From positions 248,001-312,000 of the forward strand of contig JAHBTD010000002.1 in NCBI GenBank assembly GCA_019638775.1: 64,000 bases of DNA, given 5' to 3'. Origin of the DNA: Fimbriimonadaceae bacterium. GTDB lineage: Bacteria; Armatimonadota; Fimbriimonadia; Fimbriimonadales; Fimbriimonadaceae. Shown here piece after piece: positions 53,806 to 61,448 of the stretch; positions within the stretch are counted from its first letter, which is position 1; each line of letters opens with the position of its first letter. The notes beneath the pieces are model-generated. The model did not search any database, was not told the DNA's origin, and saw nothing but the letters and a program-made list of their open reading frames with translations. The position numbers and the translations under genes are program-made.

Positions 53806-54159
53806 TTAGCTCTTGACAACAACCTTTTCAACCAGCTTCTTGAACGAATCCATATCGTGGATCGCCATTTCGCTGAGCATCTTTCGGTTGACGGCAACGC
53901 CGTTCTGGTGAAGACCAAAGATGAAATCCTTGTACTTCACGTCGCACTGGTTGCATGCTGCGGAAAGACGGACGATCCAAAGTCGTCGAAAATCACGCTT
54001 CTTTTGTCGGCGGTCGCGGAACGCATACTGTCCCGACTTCATCACCTGCTCGTGAGCACGGCGAAATACGTTCTTTTTACGGCCCCAGTAGCCTGAGGCT
54101 TTCTCCACAATCTTCTTGTGGCGCTTGTGGCGCATAATGCCACGTTTAATTCTTGCCAT
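53806..54159 (-). CDS. rplT: 50S ribosomal protein L20
   Basis: 117 residues, full length. Basic N-terminal extension (ARIKRGIMRHKRHKKIVEKA) and conserved GYWGRKKNVFRRAHEQVMKS, RDRRQKKRDFRRLWI and NRKMLSEMAIHD. L20 is essential for early 50S assembly. Last gene of infC-rpmI-rplT, 83 nt after rpmI. An intrinsic terminator follows. Confidence 0.98.
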   Translation of the reverse strand: MARIKRGIMRHKRHKKIVEKASGYWGRKKNVFRRAHEQVMKSGQYAFRDRRQKKRDFRRLWIVRLSAACNQCDVKYKDFIFGLHQNGVAVNRKMLSEMAIHDMDSFKKLVEKVVVKS

Positions 54160-54242
54160 TGTTTACTCCTCGTTTGTCGTTCTGACCGGGTCCCAGCCTT
54201 TCGGCGGTAGCGGTAGGGGATGTACAGATTTATGCGGCGAGG

Positions 54243-54437
54243 CTACATTGCCAACAGGCGCTTTACGCGCTTGTTCTCACCCTTAAACAGGGTCGGTTCC
54301 TTCTCCAGTCGGCGCTTTCTCGAGCTCGACTTGTGCAGGAACTGGTGGCTGTTGTACGCTTTCCGGCGGGTTATCTTTCCCGACCCGGTTATCTTGAACC
54401 TCTTTGCCGCCGTCTTGTTTGTCTTCAGCTTTGGCAT
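54243..54437 (-). CDS. rpmI: 50S ribosomal protein L35
   Basis: 64 residues, full length: [20 protein letters not shown], then [20 protein letters not shown] and a C-terminal [14 protein letters not shown] lies about seven bases before the ATG at 54437. The first 155 nt of this gene are also read, in another frame, as the C-terminal extension of IF-3, so the region carries two proteins. Confidence 0.97.
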   Translation of the reverse strand: MPKLKTNKTAAKRFKITGSGKITRRKAYNSHQFLHKSSSRKRRLEKEPTLFKGENKRVKRLLAM

Positions 54438-54996
54438 CTTTTTTCTTTCCTACTTGCGGTTTCGGTGACAAAACCATGATCATTAGCTTTCCGTCCAGTG
54501 TCGGTTGTCTTTCAACAACTCCGAGTTCGGACAACTTCTCTGCCATCGCATCGAGCTTTCTTTTCCCGAGTTCGGGATGCGCAACTTCGCGGGCTCTAAA
54601 CTGACAGGTGATCTTGACCTTGTGCCCCTCTTCCAAGAAACGCAGGGCGTTCTTCAGCAAATGGCCGATGTCGTGTTCAGCAATTCGCGGGCTTATCTTT
54701 ATACCTTTTACTTCCTGCGGTTTGCGCTTTTGGTCCTTCTTCTGCTTGCCCTGCTCGTACTTGAATTTGCCGTAATCGACGATTCGGCACACGGGCGGTT
54801 GAGCAGTGGCGGCGACGACAACCAGGTCAAGGCCTTCGTCTTCAGCCCTATTGAGGGCCTCTCGGCTACTTACGACTCCTACGGGGGAGCCATCAGCGGC
54901 GACCAATCGAACTTCTGGAAAGCGCAGGATGCGCCGGTTGATGAGGGGACCATGGTCTCGACCACGGTCACGGAAATCTCTCCTAAATCTTGCTAT
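54283..54996 (-). CDS. infC: Translation initiation factor IF-3, apparent AUA start, extended C-terminus
   Basis: 237 residues if started at ATA 54996, which has AGGAG six bases upstream; no ATG, GTG or TTG in frame is suitably placed. infC is known for rare start codons that IF-3 itself discriminates against, giving autoregulation. The IF-3 domains are clear: [21 protein letters not shown], then [24 protein letters not shown] (quoted in part) and [28 protein letters not shown]. After the core (~residue 180) there is a ~55-residue Lys/Asp/Pro-rich tail ([18 protein letters not shown]) overlapping rpmI by 155 nt. IF-3 prevents subunit joining and checks initiator tRNA pairing. Confidence 0.93.
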   Translation of the reverse strand: MARFRRDFRDRGRDHGPLINRRILRFPEVRLVAADGSPVGVVSSREALNRAEDEGLDLVVVAATAQPPVCRIVDYGKFKYEQGKQKKDQKRKPQEVKGIKISPRIAEHDIGHLLKNALRFLEEGHKVKITCQFRAREVAHPELGKRKLDAMAEKLSELGVVERQPTLDGKLMIMVLSPKPQVGKKKDAKAEDKQDGGKEVQDNRVGKDNPPESVQQPPVPAQVELEKAPTGEGTDPV

Positions 54997-55002
54997 AGTG
55001 TT

Positions 55003-55007
55003 CTCCT
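55003..55007 (-). promoter_or_regulatory. Shine-Dalgarno of infC deciding an ATA start
   Basis: AGGAG on the minus strand, exactly 6 nt before the ATA at 54996. A small TGCGC/GCGCA hairpin lies just upstream in the leader. Confidence 0.7.
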
Positions 55008-55045
55008 GTGATGCGCAATAACGCGCACGATACAATCTTCGGTCT

Positions 55046-55075
55046 AGTATATCTGTGGGCTCTTCGGTCTGTCAA
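55046..55075 (-). promoter_or_regulatory. Sigma-70 promoter of infC-rpmI-rplT
   Basis: TTGACA - 18 nt - TATACT, the strongest consensus promoter in the window. Start site near 55039, giving a leader of about 43 nt before the ATA. Confidence 0.8.
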
Positions 55076-55339
55076 ACATAGGGCCCGGTCCTTAATTCCT
55101 CATTAGACGCACCGTTCCTCCTTTGTGTTGCCGTTCCTGGCAGGTATCTTTACGGTCGAGCTTCCGATATTCGGAGGTTCGTTTCGTCTCAGCGCCCCGC
55201 AGATCAGGATTCGATTTAAATGTAGCCGAAGGGCTTTTAGCCTGAAATCCGGTCTGCCGTCATGTACTGGCAGTCTAAAAGACTGCATCTTGCATGGAGA
55301 CGAGCAACTAGAGCGTGCGCGCATGCTCGCAGGATAAAC
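55076..55339. other. Intergenic region with a structured leader before the fatty-acid oxidation gene
   Basis: No convincing gene (a 70-codon frame at 55125 has no family features). Near the downstream gene are two hairpins: GCAGTCT-AAA-AGACTGC (55270-55286) and an imperfect GAGCGTGC/GCATGCTC (55311-55328). They would lie in the 5' leader of the gene starting at 55340. No clear promoter could be read for that gene. Confidence 0.5.
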
Positions 55340-57532
55340 ATGGCATCGCAAGACTATTCTCATTGGCCTTCAGCGAAGAAGGTTGTCGTGATTGGAGCGG
55401 GCACCATGGGCAGCGGAATCGCCGCCCATCTGGCGAACATCGGTTTTGATGTTTCGCTCCTCGATCTCACGCAGGACAGCGTGGACGCCGCCTTCGAGCG
55501 GGCAAGATCGGCTAAGCCGCCCCACTTTTATGTGCCGGGGACGGCGAGCAAGGTCCGCCTGGGGAGCATTCAGGAGAACCTCGATTGGGTGAGTGATGCC
55601 GATTGGGTGTGTGAAGCGATCATCGAAAAGATGGACGCGAAGAAGGCCCTCTTTGAAAAGCTGGATTCTCTGATCTCCCCGAGCGCGATGATCAGCACCA
55701 ACACGAGCGGGCTGCAGATCGGTCTGCTTGCTGAGGGGCGGTCTGCGTCGTTCCGCGAGCGATTCCTGGGTACCCACTTCTTTAACCCCCCGCGCTACCT
55801 GAAGCTATTGGAGCTCATCCCGACGGACGAAACTGCGCCCGAGGCCGTCGAATGGATGACTCGGTTCTTGGAAGAACGGGCTGCGCGTCGGGTTGTCGTT
55901 GCCAAGGACACGCCCGGCTTCATCGCCAACCGCTACGGCATGTGGGCGATGTTCCACGCCGTTCATGTGGCAGAGAAGCTGCAACTCAGCGTTGAGCAGG
56001 TCGATGCGATTACAGGCCCATTCTTGGGGCGTCCACGTTCGGGAAGTTTCCGGCTGAACGACGTTGTCGGGCTTGACATCATGGAAGACATCGCCCGCAA
56101 TTTGCGGGAACGATGCCCAGAGGATCCTCAGATTGGAGTGCTCACACCGCCCGACTCGCTCAGCTACCTCCTTGAGAAGGGGTGGATCGGTCAGAAGGCC
56201 GGGCAAGGCTATTACCGACGTGAGGGCAAAGAGTTTCTTGCTCTCGACCTGAACACTCAGGCCTATCGGCAGATTCAGGAAGTCCAGTTCGGCAGCCTTA
56301 CTGAGTTTGCCAAATTGCCCTTGGGAGAGCGGATCAGGAAGGCGCTGGAGCGCACGGATGAAGTTGCCGACTTCCTGCGCGAGTACCTCGTGCTTGCGTT
56401 GCAGTATGCGAACCAGCTCAAGGAGGAGATCAGCCACAGCGTTCAGGACTTCGACCGTGTCATGAAGTGGGGCTTTGCTTGGGAGATGGGGCCTTTTGAG
56501 ATGATGGACTCAATCGGAGCTTCGTCGCTTGGCATCGACGTACCGCGATTCTATGACGGTATCTCGATGCGCGACTTCGACGGTGGCTTCAACATCATCA
56601 AGCCAGAACCCGAGTACGCAACGGTTTCGGACTTTGCGATCAAGAATACATACGAAGGGTTCCAAACTCGTGACCTTGGCGATGGCGTGACCGCTGTGTG
56701 TCTGACCTCAAAGATGGGAACCGTCAATCCGCAAATCGTGCGTGAGATGACGCAGTTGATCGAGGGCGGGACACTGGATCGAATCGTCCTGACGAGCGAG
56801 GCCAAGTGCTACTCGGCTGGATACGATCTGAAGTTCTTCCAAGCGTCCATCGACAACTCTGATTGGGATGCGATCGAGCGCTCGATCATCGAGCTTCAGC
56901 AGCTTGGCGTGCAACTCTCGAAGATCTCCAGCGTGGCTGCGGTTTTTGGCTATACCTTTGGTGGTGGCTTTGAGCTTGCTATGGGATGTTCGCAGATTGC
57001 CGCGCATCCTGAGAGCCAGATCGGATTGCCTGAGGCGAGGGTTGGACTGCTCCCAGGTGGGGCGGGGACGCCAAGACTCCGTGTGAATACACAAGCGGGC
57101 GGGTTGAAGAGCGTTGCTGAGGCGGCCCTTCGGCTGAGTCAAGGCTATACGTCTGCCAATGCCGACGAAGCGCGGGCGAAGGGTTATTTGAGGCCCACGG
57201 ATGTCACGGTTTACCATCCTGACCGATTGCTAACCGAAGCCAAAAAGCTTGCGACTACTGTCAAGCCGATTGGGTCGCCCGAATGGCTTACGCTGAGCGG
57301 TCCCTTGGTCGGCATGATTGACCAGCTGCAGAACGAAGCAAAAGCGAAGGGCGAGATGAGCGATCACGACGAGGTGATTGGCGACAAGATGAAGGCCGTC
57401 TTTGCGAAGGCGACTTCTTTTGAGGATGCGCTTGCCGTTGAGAGGGCAGGATTTGTCGATCTTTGCAAGCAGGGGCTGAGCCAAGCGAGGATCAAACACA
57501 TGATCGAGATTGGGAAGCCGTTGAGGAACTAG
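55340..57532 (+). CDS. 3-hydroxyacyl-CoA dehydrogenase / enoyl-CoA hydratase fusion (FadN-type order)
   Basis: 730 residues from the ATG at 55340 (AGGA five bases upstream). The N-terminal Rossmann domain starts with KKVVVIGAGTMGSGIAAHLA. The dehydrogenase signature GTHFFNPPRYLKLLE follows, then the helical 3HCDH C-domain (residues ~195-420). An enoyl-CoA hydratase/isomerase domain occupies ~450-700, with VLTSEAKCYSAGYDLKFF and FGYTFGGGFELAMGC forming the oxyanion hole, and GLPEARVGLLPGGAG. The order dehydrogenase-hydratase is that of Bacillus FadN, opposite to FadB/FadJ. It carries out two steps of beta-oxidation; etfB-etfA, which accept electrons in the pathway, lie 2.2 kb downstream. No thiolase is in the window. 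Confidence 0.93.
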   Translation: MASQDYSHWPSAKKVVVIGAGTMGSGIAAHLANIGFDVSLLDLTQDSVDAAFERARSAKPPHFYVPGTASKVRLGSIQENLDWVSDADWVCEAIIEKMDAKKALFEKLDSLISPSAMISTNTSGLQIGLLAEGRSASFRERFLGTHFFNPPRYLKLLELIPTDETAPEAVEWMTRFLEERAARRVVVAKDTPGFIANRYGMWAMFHAVHVAEKLQLSVEQVDAITGPFLGRPRSGSFRLNDVVGLDIMEDIARNLRERCPEDPQIGVLTPPDSLSYLLEKGWIGQKAGQGYYRREGKEFLALDLNTQAYRQIQEVQFGSLTEFAKLPLGERIRKALERTDEVADFLREYLVLALQYANQLKEEISHSVQDFDRVMKWGFAWEMGPFEMMDSIGASSLGIDVPRFYDGISMRDFDGGFNIIKPEPEYATVSDFAIKNTYEGFQTRDLGDGVTAVCLTSKMGTVNPQIVREMTQLIEGGTLDRIVLTSEAKCYSAGYDLKFFQASIDNSDWDAIERSIIELQQLGVQLSKISSVAAVFGYTFGGGFELAMGCSQIAAHPESQIGLPEARVGLLPGGAGTPRLRVNTQAGGLKSVAEAALRLSQGYTSANADEARAKGYLRPTDVTVYHPDRLLTEAKKLATTVKPIGSPEWLTLSGPLVGMIDQLQNEAKAKGEMSDHDEVIGDKMKAVFAKATSFEDALAVERAGFVDLCKQGLSQARIKHMIEIGKPLRN

Positions 57533-57540
57533 CTAGGTGC

Positions 57541-57661
57541 GTCGGCAGGTGGTCGGCAGGTGGTCGGCAGGTGGTTGGCAAGTGGTCGGCAGGTTGTTGG
57601 CAAGTGGTCGGCAGGTTGTTGGCAAGTGGTCGGCAGGTAGTCGGCAGGTGGTTGGCACGTG
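57541..57661. repeat. 11-bp minisatellite, 11 copies
   Basis: Eleven head-to-tail copies of GTCGGCAGGTG with orderly variants (GTTGGCAAGTG, GTCGGCAGGTT). It fills the gap between the beta-oxidation gene and the TlpA-like gene, ending 53 nt before the latter. It is not a CRISPR: units are contiguous without spacers. Confidence 0.95.
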
Positions 57662-57699
57662 CATCACGATTGATCGACAACATGATCCTGCTTTCCGCG

Positions 57700-57705
57700 T
57701 ATCAT
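57700..57705 (+). promoter_or_regulatory. Extended -10 of the TlpA-like gene
   Basis: GTATCAT, 9 nt before the ATG at 57715. The 9-nt gap also contains AAGGGA, so a very short leader is likely. Confidence 0.4.
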
Positions 57706-57714
57706 AAAGGGACC

Positions 57715-58275
57715 ATGAGAAAAGGAACTGGATACATCGCGGCGATTGTCGCCGGTTTAATCGTCGTTGCATTACCCGTAATCGCGCAGCCCAAAGACGA
57801 CGGCTACCCTGCGATCGTGACCGAGAAGACGCTCTACGCCAAGAACGACTTTCGAGGCAAGAAAGCACCCAAGCTTGAGGTTGAGGAATGGCTCACCGGC
57901 AAAGCTCCGGCGATGAAGGGCAAGGTGATCTTCATTGATTTCTGGGCGACATGGTGCGGTCCGTGCAAAGCTCTCATCCCTGAGATGAACGAGTGGGCTG
58001 AGAAGTTCAAAGACGACATGGTGATGATCGGCATCAGCGACGAAAAGTCTGAAGTCGTCTCCAAGTTTATGGAGGGCACGAAGATGAAGTATCACGTGGC
58101 TATCGATACCCAGAAGCGAACGAGCAAAGAGCTTGGCGTTCAGGGCATCCCGCACGTGATGATCATCACACCGGACGGCATCGTTCGATGGCAGGGCTTC
58201 CCAGGCGAGAAGGCCGACAAGCTCACCGAGGAAAAGCTGAAGCAGATTATTGATACGGCGAAAGCTTCGAAGTAA
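57715..58275 (+). CDS. TlpA/ResA-like thioredoxin-fold protein, exported
   Basis: 186 residues from the ATG at 57715 (AAAGGG upstream). Signal anchor GYIAAIVAGLIVVALPVIAQ. Thioredoxin fold with the active site FWATWCGPCKALIPEM (Cys81, Cys84) and cis-proline in VQGIPHVMIITPDG. TlpA/ResA proteins reduce disulfides in cytochrome c maturation or other periplasmic targets. The frame continues upstream through the 11-bp repeat array (GRWSAGGRQVVG...), which is not protein-coding. Confidence 0.92.
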   Translation: MRKGTGYIAAIVAGLIVVALPVIAQPKDDGYPAIVTEKTLYAKNDFRGKKAPKLEVEEWLTGKAPAMKGKVIFIDFWATWCGPCKALIPEMNEWAEKFKDDMVMIGISDEKSEVVSKFMEGTKMKYHVAIDTQKRTSKELGVQGIPHVMIITPDGIVRWQGFPGEKADKLTEEKLKQIIDTAKASK

Positions 58276-58288
58276 TCAATGAGAATTG

Positions 58289-58323
58289 AATAGCCGCTGC
58301 GACACCGCGGCGGCTATTTTTTT
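58289..58323 (+). terminator. Intrinsic terminator of the TlpA-like gene
   Basis: AATAGCCGC / GCGGCTATT, 9-bp stem, 12-nt loop and a run of T. Confidence 0.9.
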
Positions 58324-58337
58324 GTGTCCGGTGGCAT

Positions 58338-58353
58338 TTGGCACGACTCTTGC
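58338..58353 (+). promoter_or_regulatory. Sigma-54 (RpoN) promoter
   Basis: TTGGCACGACTCTTGC: the invariant GG (58340-58341) and GC (58352-58353) are exactly 10 nt apart, and TGGCACG-N4-TTGC matches the -24/-12 consensus. Start site expected near 58365. No protein gene lies downstream on this strand before a terminator. Confidence 0.75.
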
Positions 58354-58364
58354 GAACAAGAGAT

Positions 58365-58475
58365 GGCATAAGGGAAACAAGCTGAACGTCCTCCCATCCT
58401 TCGTTCAAGCCCTTTACAGTTACCACCCCTAACTGGATATAGAAAAGGCCGGATCCTCCCCCGGCCTTTCTTTTT
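58365..58475 (+). ncRNA. Candidate sigma-54-dependent small RNA (~110 nt)
   Basis: Bounded by the -24/-12 promoter at 58338-58353 and an intrinsic terminator at 58444-58475. Only a two-codon frame is present (ATG GCA then stop at 58363), so it is probably non-coding. The function is unknown; known RpoN-driven sRNAs often act in stress or nitrogen control. Confidence 0.5.
58444..58475. terminator. Intrinsic terminator, probably used from both sides
   Basis: AAAGGCCGG / CCGGCCTTT with an 8-nt loop and TTTCTTTTT on the plus strand. On the minus strand a short T-run follows, so it may also end the AraC-DUF899 transcript. Confidence 0.88.
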
Positions 58476-58483
58476 GCCTTAAC

Positions 58484-59521
58484 CTAAGAGTAATCGTATT
58501 TTGGCTCCCAGCCCTTCGTTCCGCCATCAAGCAGATCCAGAAGGCTCCAGATCGCACAATACTCGTCTCCTGGCCAGAAGATCGCTCGCCCGACTCGCGA
58601 AACCTTGCCCGTCGCGTCCTTCTTAAACGTCGACACAGCCGGCCAAAATCCATCTTCCTTTTCGAACCCGAGATCTTTGAAGAACGAGGTGCTGTGAGAG
58701 GAGACCATTCTGAATCTCCATCCGCGCTTTTCAGCAAACTTCTTCTGGATTTCTGGCTTGTCGTTCGACACCAAAACGAACGTCGCGCGGCTATTGAGGT
58801 GGTCCGTGAATCCGTTAAATCCATCTGCCCAGAGTGTGCAATCGGGGCAGCTCGTGCCCATATTGTGGACAAGGATCATATCGTCACGGCCCTGGAACAA
58901 CTCAGCGAGCGTGATGCTATTCCCGTCCCAATCTTCGAAGAGATACTCCGGCATATCTTCGCTGGGGCGACGGCGCTGAGCTTCCGACAACTTCTTCTTG
59001 AGTACTTCAATCTCTTCAACGATGGCGTCGACTTCGTGGTCGACTGTCAATGTATTCATAGCTATATTTCTTTCCTCCGGATTCTGAATGGATATCGCAG
59101 TCGATAGCTTCGCGAGCGACGTGACTTCGCCCATCAACCATGCCAACGGGTCCGCGTTGGAACGGTGATACGCGCAAAGACTTGCTTGAGTGCGAAACTC
59201 ACTTGGCGACCGTTCGTAAACGCTCCTGAAGGCGCGCGTAAATGCCTCGTGCGTCCTGTAGCCTGCTGAGTTCGCAACTTCAGCAACCGCCAAGTCGGTA
59301 TCTACGAGTTGGAGCGCCGCCCGCTCAATCCGTTTCTGTCGCACGTGGTCCATAACGGATTCGCCGGTGACAGACGCGAAGATGCGCTGGAAGTGTTGAG
59401 GAGAAAAGCAGGCGATGGCTGCCAAGCTTCTCACCGTCAGCGGCCGGTCACTGCAGCGCTGAATGTGTTCCATTGCCTTGCGGACGGCCTGTTTATGGAT
59501 GCTTTGCTGATCTCCTATCAT
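58484..59521 (-). CDS. AraC-type regulator fused to a DUF899 thioredoxin-like domain
   Basis: 345 residues from the ATG at 59521 (CAGGAA four bases upstream). Residues ~10-115 are an AraC DNA-binding domain with both helix-turn-helix units (LTVRSLAAIACFSPQHFQRIF and VAEVANSAGYRTHEAFTRAFR). After a short linker, DUF899 begins at Met155 (MNTLTVDHEVDAIVEEIEVL). It contains the thioredoxin-like segment NMGTSCPDCTLWADGFNGF, with Cys225-x-x-Cys228, and GWRFRMVSSHSTSFFKDLGF. DUF899 proteins are normally separate. The CPDC pair suggests redox sensing or a linked enzyme. A GGAGG lies 14 nt before Met155, so a separate DUF899 protein could also be made. Confidence 0.85.
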   Translation of the reverse strand: MIGDQQSIHKQAVRKAMEHIQRCSDRPLTVRSLAAIACFSPQHFQRIFASVTGESVMDHVRQKRIERAALQLVDTDLAVAEVANSAGYRTHEAFTRAFRSVYERSPSEFRTQASLCAYHRSNADPLAWLMGEVTSLAKLSTAISIQNPEERNIAMNTLTVDHEVDAIVEEIEVLKKKLSEAQRRRPSEDMPEYLFEDWDGNSITLAELFQGRDDMILVHNMGTSCPDCTLWADGFNGFTDHLNSRATFVLVSNDKPEIQKKFAEKRGWRFRMVSSHSTSFFKDLGFEKEDGFWPAVSTFKKDATGKVSRVGRAIFWPGDEYCAIWSLLDLLDGGTKGWEPKYDYS

Positions 59522-59731
59522 CGATTCCTGCCCCAATGATACAAGCGCTTTCGTGATTTGTGATTGATCGAAACGCTCATGTTCAATGATGCCCTCAGTT
59601 CTGCAAAGGCCGTTCGGGCCAGTCAGGTGTCGCTGTCTCAAGTAAAATCACCCGGAATGTAGGGCCTCCGAATTCGGAGTTTGTGTTCCCACATTTTCTG
59701 AGTACTCCGTTCCCGACGAAGTGAGCCAAGA

Positions 59732-60472
59732 ATGAAGATTTTAGTTCCCGTGAAGAGGGTCATTGACCCGTATGCCAAGGTCCGCGCGTTGCCCGACGGG
59801 TCCGGAATAGATACCGGCAGTGTCAAGTTTGAAATCAACCCGTTCGATGAGATCGCGCTTGAAGAGGCGGTTCGCATTCGAGAGAAAGACCCTTCGACTG
59901 AGATTGTCGCCGTCAGCGTGGGCGGGCCGGAGTGTGAGGATCAACTTCGCAAAGCATTGGCGATCGGGGCGGATAAGGCCATTCTTGTTGAAACGACTTC
60001 TCTGTTGGATTCTCCCGGAGTAGCCAAGGAGTTGGAGACCATCGCCCGCGAGCTTCAGCCGGACATCATCCTTATGGGCAAGCAGGCCACCGATGACGAC
60101 TGCAATCAGGCGGGGCAGATGCTTGCGGCAAGGCTTGGTTGGCCCCAAGCGACCTTTGCTTGCAAGGTTGAGCCAGGTGAGGGTTCGGTCAAGGTGGGAC
60201 GGGAGACCGACACCGGAACGGAGACGCTGGAGATGCCGACTCCGTGTGTGATCACCACTGATCTTCGCCTTAACGAGCCGCGTTATGTGGCGCTTCCCGG
60301 CATTATCAAGGCCCGTAGCAAGCCGCTCGAAAAGCGTCCGGCCGCCCACAACGCCACGCCGTTGACAAGAGTTTTGAAGGTGGAGGCGCCTCCTGCCAGG
60401 ACGGCAGGGAAGAAGGTCGGCTCGGTTGACGAACTGATCGGTGAATTGAAATCGAAGGGGGTGTTGGCATGA
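59732..60472 (+). CDS. etfB: Electron transfer flavoprotein beta subunit
   Basis: 246 residues. Family signatures: MKILVPVKRVIDPYAKVRAL, VKFEINPFDEIALEEAVRIRE, ILMGKQATDDDCNQAGQMLA and the AMP/adenine-binding segment. With EtfA it passes electrons from acyl-CoA dehydrogenases to the respiratory chain. It overlaps etfA by 4 nt. The 210-nt gap before it has a TAAAAT (59643-59648) but no clear full promoter. Confidence 0.97.
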   Translation: MKILVPVKRVIDPYAKVRALPDGSGIDTGSVKFEINPFDEIALEEAVRIREKDPSTEIVAVSVGGPECEDQLRKALAIGADKAILVETTSLLDSPGVAKELETIARELQPDIILMGKQATDDDCNQAGQMLAARLGWPQATFACKVEPGEGSVKVGRETDTGTETLEMPTPCVITTDLRLNEPRYVALPGIIKARSKPLEKRPAAHNATPLTRVLKVEAPPARTAGKKVGSVDELIGELKSKGVLA

Positions 60473-61362
60473 GCAGACTTCTGATGATCGCAAACGATCC
60501 GGCTGAGGCGATGCAGGGCGCAGGCTTTGCCCAAAAACTTGGCCTGCCGTGGGATTTGCTTTTGCTGACCGGTTCCAGCGCTGCCGATCTTGGTGCTGAG
60601 AAGGTTTTAAATGCAGGCTTCAGCGACGTGCCCGCAGCCGACGCTTTGGCCTCTGGCCTGAAAGGTCAGGCGGGCGGATACACACACATCGCCTCAGTGT
60701 CGTCGATGGCATCGAAGGATGTTTTGGCCCGGCTTGCTGGCTTGCTCGAAGCTTCGATGGTGACTGACGTCATTGCTCTCGAATCACCGACCGTCTTCAA
60801 ACGACCCATCGTTGCGGGTTCGCTCATCCAAACGGTTGAGGTCTTGCACACGCCAGTGGTTCTGACTGTGCGTCCGGCAGGCTTTCCGGCCTCAGCGGGC
60901 GCGGGAAGCTCCGCCAGCGAATCGGTGAGCTTGAACGGTACAGGCAGCACCCAAAGAATTGAACGCAGCGCGAAGGCGGGAGGCCGCCCAGACCTGACGC
61001 AGGCCAAGGTCGTTGTGAGCGGTGGACGGCCCCTCAAGGACGCGGAAACGTACGAGAAGCTGATTGGCGGGCTTGCCGATATCCTCGGTGGCGCGGCTGG
61101 TGCGACAAGAGCGGCTGTCGATAGCGGTATTGCCGCAAACGAGCTTCAAGTTGGGCAGACCGGAAAGGTCGTCGCCCCGGACTTGTACATTGCTGCCGGG
61201 ATCTCCGGGTCGACGCAGCACATGGCCGGTATTAAAGACTCCAAGATCATCGTCGCGATCAACAAAGACCCCGACGCTCCGATCTTCGAGTTTGCCGATC
61301 TGGGCATTGTGGCGGACCTTTACGACGCGGTTCCTGAGCTGATGCAGAAGCTGAGATCGTGA
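60469..61362 (+). CDS. etfA: Electron transfer flavoprotein alpha subunit
   Basis: 297 residues. The C-terminal FAD-binding signature is complete: [41 protein letters not shown] and [19 protein letters not shown]. The VVSGGRPL segment marks the start of the FAD domain. The ATG overlaps the etfB stop by 4 nt. It forms the heterodimer that serves the beta-oxidation enzyme encoded 2.9 kb upstream. Confidence 0.97.
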   Translation: MSRLLMIANDPAEAMQGAGFAQKLGLPWDLLLLTGSSAADLGAEKVLNAGFSDVPAADALASGLKGQAGGYTHIASVSSMASKDVLARLAGLLEASMVTDVIALESPTVFKRPIVAGSLIQTVEVLHTPVVLTVRPAGFPASAGAGSSASESVSLNGTGSTQRIERSAKAGGRPDLTQAKVVVSGGRPLKDAETYEKLIGGLADILGGAAGATRAAVDSGIAANELQVGQTGKVVAPDLYIAAGISGSTQHMAGIKDSKIIVAINKDPDAPIFEFADLGIVADLYDAVPELMQKLRS

Positions 61363-61448
61363 CTTTTCCCCCTTTTGGCGGCGGAGAGAAACACTTTGGC
61401 GATGACTGAACGTTATTACTTGGGGTTGTCCCCACAGGGAGAGTTGAT

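Noticed and set aside
55125-55337. 70-codon plus-strand frame upstream of the beta-oxidation gene
   Set aside because: No Shine-Dalgarno, no family resemblance, and it overlaps likely leader hairpins.
57541-57661. CRISPR-like array
   Set aside because: Units are 11 bp and contiguous, with no spacers and no cas genes.
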